A DNA stretch of 12,468 nucleotides from Coriobacteriales bacterium (GTDB taxonomy: Bacteria; Actinomycetota; Coriobacteriia; Coriobacteriales; UBA8131): the NCBI GenBank assembly GCA_031286245.1, contig JAITUO010000176.1:1-12468 (forward strand), given 5' to 3'. How positions within the stretch are numbered: position 1 is the stretch's first letter; the number at the start of each line of letters is the position of its first letter. Below are positions 6,598-12,468 of this stretch, piece by piece. A program made the position numbers and the translations under genes. The notes beneath the pieces are model-generated. The model saw only the letters and a list, made by a program, of their open reading frames with translations. It was not told the origin of the DNA and did no database searches.

Positions 6598-6603
6598 AAG
6601 GAG
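6598..6603 (+). promoter_or_regulatory. Ribosome binding site that fixes the glmU start
   Basis: AAGGAG lies 7 bases before ATG 6611. The frame is open further upstream (ATG at 6581), but the upstream codons lack such a site. Starting at 6611 also places the LILAAGAGTRM motif at the N-terminus, as expected for GlmU. Confidence 0.85.
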
Positions 6604-6610
6604 AAGCGCG

Positions 6611-8317
6611 ATGGCTTTCTCTACATTGATTCTGGCTGCGGGTGCAGGCACACGAATGGTCTCGTCGCACGCCAAGGCAGTTCATGAGGTTTTAGGTAAA
6701 CCGATGGTCCGCTGGGTAATTGATGCGGCAATAGCAGCCGGTTCAGACCGTGTTTTAACAGTCGTCGGTCATGAACGCGAACAGGTTATTCCGATAGTCA
6801 GTGATACCACTATCGTTGTCCAGGAGGAACACCTGGGGACTGGGCATGCCATCATGGTTGCCCGTGCTGAGCTGGAGCATTATGCCAAAAAAGGAGCATC
6901 ACTGGTTGTGCTGTCGGCAGATACCCCGTTGATCAGGGAAGAGACGATCCGGGCGTTAGTTGAAGCGCAGCAAGGTACCAGTTCGGCGGTCTGCCTGATG
7001 ACTCACGAGATGAGTGATCCAACGGGGTACGGTAGAGTTGTTCTGGGAGATTCGGGACAGGTCTTGCGGGTTGTAGAAGATCGAGACGCTGATATTGGAG
7101 AGCAACAGATCACCCTCTGTAACTCTGGTGCGTATTGTTTCGACTTGCCGTTGTTGTTGGCCAACCTAGAGCAGCTTGGCAATGCTAATGCTCAAGGGGA
7201 GTTTTATTTAACCGAGGTCTTCGACTATCTAGTCAAGGGTGGCAAGAGTGTGGTTGCCTATCTGGCTGATTCAAATGAGGCTTATGGTGTCAACGACCGT
7301 CTGCAATTGGCTGTTGCCAGTTCATTGATGCAGAAACGCATTAACACTGCGTGGATGATGGCAGGTGTGACGATGCTTGATCCGGCTACTGTCTGGATTG
7401 GTCCTGAAGTCGAGATTGCCAATGATGTAGAAATCTTGCCCCAGGTAATTATCAAAGGACAGACTCGCATCGCCCGGGGTTGTCTGATAGGCCCGAACAG
7501 TCGGATCACCGACTCAGTCATCGGGCGGGACTGTGTAATTGATGAGAGTGTGATTATCGAATCAGTATTAGAAGACGGTGTGCATTGTGGCCCTCGTGCT
7601 TATCTACGACCTGATACTTTGATGAAGCTGGGTTCAAAAGCCGGCACCCATGTAGAATTGAAGAACACAACAGTCGGAGTCGGCAGCAAAGTTCCGCACC
7701 TCAGCTATCTGGGGGATGCAACCCTTGGTACAGATGTGAATATCGGTGCTGGCACGATCACATGTAATTACGACGGGACAACAAAACATGCCACAGAGAT
7801 TGGCGATCATGCTTTTATCGGTTCTGATACCATGCTGGTTGCTCCGGTAAAGGTCGGAGCTGGCACTGTGACTGGTGCAGGCAGTACAATCACACGTGAT
7901 GTTCCTGACGGAGCTCTAAGCCTGGAGCGCGCAGAGCAAAGGATTATCCGTGGCTGGGTGGCCAGGCGTGAACGGGAAAGGTTGGAAAAACGCGGTCGGG
8001 AGCAAAAAAAGCCCGACTTGAAGACAAATAAACCAGTAAAAGATAAAGTCGATAATAAAGCGCCTGCCAAATCTAGTAGGACAGAGAAGCCTGGAACAGG
8101 CAGCAAAGCAGGTGCGGGCGGCGTTGGAGGCGCGGGCGGCGCGGGAAGCGTGGGCAGCACCGGCGGTGCGGGACGCGTGGGCGGCGCGGGTAGCGGGGGC
8201 GGTACCGGCGGCGCGGGAAGCGTGGGCGGCACCAGCGGCGCAGGCACCGGCAACGCAAGTAGCAAGTCTCCCACCACCAGATCAAGCAAGACAGATAGCG
8301 AGAAAAAAGGAGCGTAA
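6611..8317 (+). CDS. glmU: Bifunctional GlmU (GlcN-1-P acetyltransferase / GlcNAc-1-P uridyltransferase) with Gly/Ala-rich tail
   Basis: GlmU makes UDP-GlcNAc for peptidoglycan in two cytosolic steps: acetylation of glucosamine-1-phosphate, then uridylylation with UTP. The protein is 568 residues against about 455-460 usual. The N-terminal nucleotidyltransferase domain (1 to about 230) shows LILAAGAGTRM, LSADTPLI, GYGRVV and YGVNDR. The C-terminal left-handed beta-helix carries hexapeptide repeats and VPHLSYLGDA, where the catalytic His falls at residue 363, the same number as in E. coli GlmU. The core ends near RGW (447-449). A tail of about 109 residues follows: first Lys/Arg/Glu-rich, then about 50 residues of almost only Gly, Ala, Ser, Val and Thr (about 501-550), then a short Ser/Lys end. 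Tails on GlmU are known in actinobacteria, but this composition is unusual. The gene starts the operon, and prs begins 2 bp after its stop. Confidence 0.96.
   Translation: MAFSTLILAAGAGTRMVSSHAKAVHEVLGKPMVRWVIDAAIAAGSDRVLTVVGHEREQVIPIVSDTTIVVQEEHLGTGHAIMVARAELEHYAKKGASLVVLSADTPLIREETIRALVEAQQGTSSAVCLMTHEMSDPTGYGRVVLGDSGQVLRVVEDRDADIGEQQITLCNSGAYCFDLPLLLANLEQLGNANAQGEFYLTEVFDYLVKGGKSVVAYLADSNEAYGVNDRLQLAVASSLMQKRINTAWMMAGVTMLDPATVWIGPEVEIANDVEILPQVIIKGQTRIARGCLIGPNSRITDSVIGRDCVIDESVIIESVLEDGVHCGPRAYLRPDTLMKLGSKAGTHVELKNTTVGVGSKVPHLSYLGDATLGTDVNIGAGTITCNYDGTTKHATEIGDHAFIGSDTMLVAPVKVGAGTVTGAGSTITRDVPDGALSLERAEQRIIRGWVARRERERLEKRGREQKKPDLKTNKPVKDKVDNKAPAKSSRTEKPGTGSKAGAGGVGGAGGAGSVGSTGGAGRVGGAGSGGGTGGAGSVGGTSGAGTGNASSKSPTTRSSKTDSEKKGA
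8111..8254 (+). repeat. GC-rich degenerate repeat tract encoding the GlmU Gly/Ala tail
   Basis: The tract is built from variants of GGCGCGGGAAGCGTGGGC (copies at 8138 and 8210, exactly 72 bp or 24 codons apart). A hand count over 8111-8230 gives 101 G/C in 120 bases (84%), far above the surrounding sequence. It contains a canonical G-quadruplex pattern on the coding strand at 8170-8199: four G runs of at least three with loops of 6, 6 and 4. Confidence 0.85.
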
Positions 8318-8319
8318 GG

Positions 8320-9282
8320 ATGGTCGAGGTCTGCAAGACATTAAAGCTATACAGTGGCCGTTCCAACTTGGAGTTGGCGAAGCGGATAGCGACATACTGT
8401 GGGGTTGAACTCGGTGACATCGAGATCAAGACTTTTGCAAACGGTGAGATCTATGCCCGCTATATGGAAAGTGTGCGGGGTTGCGACGTCTTCATCATCC
8501 AGTCAGTTGCTGGTAAGGTTAACGATTACCTGATGGAAATGTTGATAATGGCAGATGCTGCGAAACGGGCATCAGCACGTACCGTCACAGCAGTGTTGAC
8601 CCACTATGGCTATTCGCGTCAGGATAAAAAATCTGCAGCACGCGAGCCGATTACTGCCAAACTGGTGGCTAACCTGATGACTATCTCCGGCATCGATCGA
8701 ACCATTGCTATCGATCTACATCAAGGCCAGGTCCAAGGATTTTTTGACACTCCAGTCAACCATATGACTGCTTTGCCGCTGTTTGCTGAGTATTTCAAAA
8801 AGAAAGACTTAAAGGATGTCTGTGTTGTTACTCCCGACGTCGGTCGGGCCAAAGCTGCCAAAAAGCTGGCTGATCTGATGGAAGCCGATCTGGCGATTAT
8901 GTCAAAGACCCGTCCAGCTCATAACCAATCCGAAGTGACCAGTGTTATCGGTGATGTCGCAGGAAAGACCTGTATTGTCAACGATGACATCATTGACACC
9001 GGCGGATCGGTGCTCAACGGAGCCAGAGCCCTCAAAAAAGCGGGCGCTGGAGATATATACATCTGTGCAACACACGGCTTATTCTCCGGCCAGGCTTACG
9101 AACTGATGGAAGATGACGACATCAAAGAGGTCGTAGTTTGCGATACTGTCGCTATCCCCAAGAAACGGCGGCAGGGCAAGATCAAGGTCGTCAGCGTTGA
9201 TGAGCTAATTGGCCAGGCGGTCCTAAACGTCTTTCATGAAGCCAGTATCTCTGAGTTGTTCGATCCGGACTTCCAAATCTAG
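8320..9282 (+). CDS. prs: Ribose-phosphate pyrophosphokinase (PRPP synthase)
   Basis: This cytosolic enzyme converts ribose-5-phosphate and ATP to PRPP and AMP, feeding nucleotide, His, Trp and NAD synthesis. The protein is 320 residues, normal for bacterial class I enzymes. Visible motifs: SGRSN (12-16), the flexible ATP-binding loop SRQDKKSAAREP (99-110), the metal and ATP region DLHQGQVQGFF with H134, the KTRPAHN segment (196-202), and the PRPP-binding loop NDDIIDTGGS (221-230). ATG 8320 is chosen because AAGGAG sits 7 bases upstream, inside the last codons of glmU. The 2-bp junction with glmU implies co-transcription and probable translational coupling, an order conserved in many Gram-positive bacteria. 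No odd features. Confidence 0.97.
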   Translation: MVEVCKTLKLYSGRSNLELAKRIATYCGVELGDIEIKTFANGEIYARYMESVRGCDVFIIQSVAGKVNDYLMEMLIMADAAKRASARTVTAVLTHYGYSRQDKKSAAREPITAKLVANLMTISGIDRTIAIDLHQGQVQGFFDTPVNHMTALPLFAEYFKKKDLKDVCVVTPDVGRAKAAKKLADLMEADLAIMSKTRPAHNQSEVTSVIGDVAGKTCIVNDDIIDTGGSVLNGARALKKAGAGDIYICATHGLFSGQAYELMEDDDIKEVVVCDTVAIPKKRRQGKIKVVSVDELIGQAVLNVFHEASISELFDPDFQI

Positions 9283-9305
9283 CGGGCATTAGCGGAATTT
9301 TGAAT

Positions 9306-9935
9306 ATGAGCATCTTAGAAAGGCTATCGCTTCGCAAGCGGCTGCATATAAATGGACAAAATGAGCTACCCGGCCCCCATCTGATTATCGGCTTAGGTAA
9401 CCCCGGCCGCGAATATCAAAACACTCGCCATAATGCCGGTTTCAAAGCTATCGATGCCTTGGCTGAGGAGATCGGTGCGAATTATTGGAAAACCATCAGT
9501 GAAACCATGGTTACAGAGTGCAGGTTTCAGGGTGATCAGTTGATACTGGCAAAACCACAGCGTTTCATGAACCTCAGTGGACAACCGGTCAAAGCACTGC
9601 TGAAACATTATGGATTTACACCCGACGATCTATTGGTAATCCATGATGAGCTTGACCTGCCGGAAACCGTTCTGCGCTTCAAACAAGGTGGTGGTTCGGC
9701 TGGCCACAAAGGAATCAAGTCGATCAGCGATGCTATCGGAACTGATTTCTGCCGGCTTCGAGTAGGCATCGGCCGACCTCCTGGACAGATGCCGGCTGAC
9801 CGTTTTGTTTTACAGGAATTACGGGGAGAAGACCTGGCCGAATTTGAAGCAAATCTAACACAAGCTGTACCGGTTATATTGGCAGCAATCGAAAAGGGTG
9901 TACAGACAGCTATGAATGAATACCACAGTGACTGA
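9306..9935 (+). CDS. pth: Peptidyl-tRNA hydrolase
   Basis: Pth cleaves the ester bond of peptidyl-tRNAs dropped from stalled ribosomes and so recycles tRNA. With ATG 9306 the protein is 209 residues. Core motifs are IIGLGNPGREYQNTRHNAGF with catalytic H42, FMNLSG with N89, VIHDELDLP with D114, and GGGSAGHKGIKSI, then RVGIGRPPGQM. The GHKG segment has Lys where E. coli has Asn (GHNG), a variation that also seems to occur in other bacteria. The conserved core normally starts within a few residues of Met, but here about 25 mostly basic or polar residues come first. No better in-frame start exists downstream, and the ribosome-binding site is weak. The gene lies 23 bp after prs, and its stop overlaps the next start (TGATG). 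Confidence 0.95.
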   Translation: MSILERLSLRKRLHINGQNELPGPHLIIGLGNPGREYQNTRHNAGFKAIDALAEEIGANYWKTISETMVTECRFQGDQLILAKPQRFMNLSGQPVKALLKHYGFTPDDLLVIHDELDLPETVLRFKQGGGSAGHKGIKSISDAIGTDFCRLRVGIGRPPGQMPADRFVLQELRGEDLAEFEANLTQAVPVILAAIEKGVQTAMNEYHSD

Positions 9936-10915
9936 TGCATAACCGTAGCCACCAGGCACTCGGGCACCTCTGTGCCATCTTCGCCGCCTTTAACTGGGGA
10001 TTCACCTTCATTTTGACCAGTATTCTGATGGATGCTGGCTTATCGGCTTTTGAAGCTCTATTATTCAGGAGCTGTGTTGCCTACCTGTTCTTATGGATAA
10101 TCTGCCCCCGCTTGCCAAAACTGAATATTAGCAAAGGACTTAGACAGTTCATAAAAAAGGAATGGCCGTTCATTGTCGCTGGTTTATCCGGGTTGTCTAT
10201 CTACTTCTTGCTGGACTATAGTGCATTGAATTTCACATCTGCTTCGTTTGTGACCATTCTGGCTGGAACAGTGCCATTATTCATGGCGATTGCACTTTGG
10301 ATTGTCTATAAAGAACCGCCAAAGAAACTTTTCATACTTGGCTTTGTGATCGCAGTCAGTGGTGTGACTTTGGTCAGTACCGCCGGAGGTCAGGGACTTA
10401 ATGTCTCATTGATTGGTACCGCGTTAGTTTTGACTGGAAACGTGCTCTGGGCAGTTTATTCCATCATGTTGAGGAAGATAGATGAGTCTGGCGAAACCAC
10501 CGGCAAAGGACAGCCAATCGGCATTAGCCAAGCCTTGTTGAATCTACGTCGTATCTTTTTCTGGGGTCTGGTCAGCCTACTGGTCTGCATGCCGTTTTTC
10601 GGCTTTGATGTCAGTGGTGTTAATCTAATTAGCCTGAACGTACTGGGCCCGACCTTGATTCTAGGAGTAATGACCTCTGCCTTGACTTTTTTGGCCTATA
10701 GTCTGTCGATCCGCTGGTTGGGAGTCAGCCGAGCCAGTGTTTATCAATATTTCCCACCGGCAGTTGGTGCTGTGGCTGCTCATTTCTTGCTTGGTGAAAC
10801 AATCAGTTTTTTAGGAGCGATCGGTATTGGAATAATAATCATCGGGCTATTATTATCTGAAAGAGTCAGCGGAAGCGGTTCTGTAGAACACCCGGTAGCA
10901 GGAGAGGATACTTGA
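9935..10915 (+). CDS. EamA/DMT-family transporter
   Basis: A 326-residue, highly hydrophobic membrane protein with about ten transmembrane segments. It has the internal duplication typical of the drug/metabolite transporter superfamily: EamA repeats at about 11-148 and 158-308, each ending in a Gly-rich helix. The second contains the usual YQYFPPAVGAVAAHFLLGE stretch (270-288). Such proteins export or import amino acids, purines, vitamins or other metabolites, and the substrate cannot be told from sequence. The start overlaps the pth stop by one base and has no strong ribosome-binding site, so translation is probably coupled to pth. The stop directly abuts the birA ATG. The contact with birA makes a biotin-related substrate conceivable, but that is speculation from position only. 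Confidence 0.9.
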   Translation: MHNRSHQALGHLCAIFAAFNWGFTFILTSILMDAGLSAFEALLFRSCVAYLFLWIICPRLPKLNISKGLRQFIKKEWPFIVAGLSGLSIYFLLDYSALNFTSASFVTILAGTVPLFMAIALWIVYKEPPKKLFILGFVIAVSGVTLVSTAGGQGLNVSLIGTALVLTGNVLWAVYSIMLRKIDESGETTGKGQPIGISQALLNLRRIFFWGLVSLLVCMPFFGFDVSGVNLISLNVLGPTLILGVMTSALTFLAYSLSIRWLGVSRASVYQYFPPAVGAVAAHFLLGETISFLGAIGIGIIIIGLLLSERVSGSGSVEHPVAGEDT

Positions 10916-11692
10916 ATGACTGGTAAGTTTGAATTGATCAGGCTGGATAGCTGTCCTTCGACTAACGAGTATCTGAAAGAACCGTTGGCAGTAGGAATTG
11001 ATCGTAACTTACCTGTCTTTGTACTGGCAAAACAACAGACTGCTGGCCTCGGACGCTTAGGACGTGGCTGGCGCTCTCCGACAGGTGGGGTTTATCTCTC
11101 ACTTCTTTGGCCAACAGAATTGACTCCAGAGCAAGCATTATGCCTACCACTAATAACTGCGCTGGCTGCTCGTTTTGCCTTGCAGCCAATGACCAGTAAG
11201 AACATTGTCATCAAATGGCCCAATGACCTGCTTGTGATAGTAAATAACAATAGACAGAAATTGGCTGGTATATTGGTTGAGCTAACTGGTGGCCAGGCGA
11301 TAATCGGCATTGGGGTTAATATCTACCAGAATAAACAAGCACCAGAGGAGTCCGATGGTGGTCGCCCACCGGCTTGGCTGGCACCAGAGCAACTTAGCCA
11401 AGCTGATGGTGAGAAACTGGTCGAACAGGCTGCCCAGGCGATAATTGAGTCTTTACTGGAATACCTGAAGCGTTGGCATACAGCAGGCAGTCGATTTACT
11501 GGTTTTGCAGAAGAGTACTCGCTTCACTTGGATTTAATTGGCGAATATGTCGAGGCAAGAGACAGGCTGGGCGAGCTGTTAGCTGCTGGGATAATTCATG
11601 GTATCGATAATTCTGGCCAACTATTGATACAAAATGAACAAGGGATTACAGAAATTTCCAGCGGAGAAGTCACTTTTCGCACACCCTTGTAA
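10916..11692 (+). CDS. birA: Biotin--[acetyl-CoA-carboxylase] ligase, no DNA-binding domain
   Basis: This enzyme activates biotin to biotinyl-AMP and attaches it to the lysine of carboxylase carrier domains. The protein is 258 residues. Motifs: STN (15-17), the biotinyl-AMP loop QQTAGLGRLGRGW (40-52), KWPND (100-104), KLAGILVE (115-122, with the catalytic-region Lys) and GIGVN (131-135). A short SH3-like C-terminal domain ends in a GEV motif. The winged-helix repressor domain of E. coli BirA is absent, so it is a monofunctional type that cannot repress transcription by itself. In the GRGRxGR loop the first Arg is Leu here (GLGRLGR), while the key Arg (R47, matching E. coli R118) is kept. GGAGAGG lies 8 bases before the ATG, which follows the EamA stop with no gap. 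Confidence 0.95.
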   Translation: MTGKFELIRLDSCPSTNEYLKEPLAVGIDRNLPVFVLAKQQTAGLGRLGRGWRSPTGGVYLSLLWPTELTPEQALCLPLITALAARFALQPMTSKNIVIKWPNDLLVIVNNNRQKLAGILVELTGGQAIIGIGVNIYQNKQAPEESDGGRPPAWLAPEQLSQADGEKLVEQAAQAIIESLLEYLKRWHTAGSRFTGFAEEYSLHLDLIGEYVEARDRLGELLAAGIIHGIDNSGQLLIQNEQGITEISSGEVTFRTPL

Positions 11693-11826
11693 ATGGTGCT
11701 AAACTGAATCCATACCTAGATAAAGTGTGACCTAACCTCAGGGATACATCACCCACATTCCGGGACATACCATATATTGCCGACAACCGGCTTAGTAAAA
11801 CAGGATTGAGAGGGATTTAACTAACG
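11693..11826 (+). other. Intergenic gap between birA and the MATE gene
   Basis: This stretch of 134 bp holds no open frame of note. I see no strong terminator after birA, only small hairpins such as GCCG-ACAAC-CGGC at 11779-11791. TATATT at 11773-11778 could be a -10 box for the MATE gene, but no -35 match accompanies it. No known riboswitch class was recognised. Confidence 0.4.
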
Positions 11827-12468
11827 ATGGAGAAGCTTCCACAACCCGAATCATTAGGAAACTATGTTGTACCAAATCAAGATGTCTCTGAAGAAGTGAA
11901 AATGGACGAAATGCATTTCGGAAGCAGTGTCCCCGGTGGACCTGGAGGCCCCGGTGGACCAGGAGGTTCTGGTGGACCAGGAGGTTCTGGCAGACCTGGT
12001 GCTTACCGGGTTGATCGGCTGGGCACTGAAAAAGTCAGCCGTTTGATACGCGAGTTTGCCATCCCGGCGATTGTCGGCATGTTGGCAAATGCCCTTTATA
12101 ACATTATTGACGGAATCTTTATGGGTTTCGGAGTCGGACCGATCGGTCTGGCGACTGCTACTGTTTCGATGCCGATCATGACCTTCTCCATGGCTGTCTC
12201 AATGCTACTGGGAGCCGGTGGAAATGCATTGGTTGCTTTGCGTCTGGGAGAAGGCCACAAAGACCAGGCTGAGCGGATTTTAGGTGTTTGCTTCACAATG
12301 TTTGTTTTGGCTGGTCTGTTCTGTACTTTGATGATTCAGCTGCTTATGAAGCCATTGCTGGTCGTATCCGGAGCTACAGAAGAGATGATGGTGTCCTGTA
12401 CTACTTTCATCCGTATTATCAGTTCCGGCATTATCCTGCAGTTCTTTGGCATGGGCTTTAATAACTTC
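11827..12468 (+). CDS. MATE-family efflux transporter, N-terminal part (3' end outside window)
   Basis: Reading from ATG 11827 the frame is open for 214 codons to the window end. From about residue 65 the protein is a typical MATE (multi-antimicrobial extrusion) transporter, which exports cationic drugs or metabolites using a Na+ or H+ gradient. The first helix region is IREFAIPAIVGMLANALYNI followed by IDGIFMG, and then comes the GAGGNALVALRLGEG loop typical of the family. Before it lies an unusual cytosolic head of about 65 residues, of which 36-58 are almost only Gly and Pro with some Ser. The ribosome-binding site is weak or distant (AGAGGG about 12 bases upstream). An in-frame ATG at 11902 would shorten the head but keep the Gly-Pro tract. 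The gene may have its own promoter, or be read through from birA. Confidence 0.88.
   Translation, partial: MEKLPQPESLGNYVVPNQDVSEEVKMDEMHFGSSVPGGPGGPGGPGGSGGPGGSGRPGAYRVDRLGTEKVSRLIREFAIPAIVGMLANALYNIIDGIFMGFGVGPIGLATATVSMPIMTFSMAVSMLLGAGGNALVALRLGEGHKDQAERILGVCFTMFVLAGLFCTLMIQLLMKPLLVVSGATEEMMVSCTTFIRIISSGIILQFFGMGFNNF
11953..11988 (+). repeat. Perfect 18-bp tandem duplication in the MATE Gly-Pro head
   Basis: GGTGGACCAGGAGGTTCT occurs twice head to tail (11953-11970, 11971-11988) and encodes GGPGGS twice. Related GGP units lie just upstream. The exact identity suggests recent slippage, so the number of units may vary between strains. Confidence 0.9.

Noticed and set aside
7807..8289. A Pro-rich 160-codon minus-strand frame
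   Set aside because: It is the antisense shadow of the GC-rich GlmU tail. It has no ribosome-binding site and no recognisable domain.
11693..11826. Riboswitch upstream of the MATE gene
   Set aside because: Only short weak hairpins are visible and no conserved core of a class I know, such as the guanidine riboswitches, could be matched.

Overview
The window looks like a chromosomal segment of a bacterium of moderate GC, probably from the Actinomycetota. A low-GC lineage such as Coriobacteriia would fit, but that is only a guess. The clues are the glmU-prs-pth gene order with mfd close by, an actinobacterial-looking PRPP synthase, and a GlmU with a long low-complexity C-terminal tail. A Firmicutes relative, which shares much of this gene order, is not excluded. 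No transposase, integrase, phage gene or CRISPR array was seen.

Layout. (1) Bases 1-1454 (+) are the 3' part of mfd, the transcription-repair coupling factor. (2) Bases 1442-6430 (-) hold two paralogous membrane proteins, each with an N-terminal zinc ribbon, a Pro/Gln/Tyr-rich linker, one transmembrane helix and a conserved extracytoplasmic domain (1442-2143 and 2795-4036). A tRNA-Gln(UUG) with encoded CCA lies between them, and a CPA1-type Na+/H+ antiporter with a long cytosolic tail (4196-6430) lies upstream of both. The roughly 650 bases between the paralogs also carry a 14-bp hairpin beside the tRNA, operator-like repeats in the tRNA promoter zone, a striking 164-bp inverted-repeat element, a possible 25-codon plus-strand gene with a strong Shine-Dalgarno sequence, and a 13-bp-stem terminator. 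(3) From 6611 on (+) a compact operon runs glmU, prs, pth, an EamA-family transporter and birA. The junctions are 2 bp, 23 bp, 1-bp overlap and 0 bp. (4) After a 134-bp gap a MATE-family transporter starts and runs off the end of the window.

The operon joins cell-wall precursor synthesis (UDP-GlcNAc), PRPP supply, peptidyl-tRNA recycling and biotin-protein ligation. This is housekeeping gene content; the EamA exporter is the less predictable member.

The most unusual features are low-complexity additions to otherwise ordinary proteins (a Gly/Ala tail on GlmU, a Gly-Pro-rich head on the MATE protein, repeat-rich linkers in the zinc-ribbon protein) and the structured non-coding stretch around 2340-2770. 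I found no clearly recognisable new multi-gene system. The best candidate for something undescribed is the inverted-repeat, small-ORF and terminator cluster, together with the duplicated zinc-ribbon membrane proteins that flank it.
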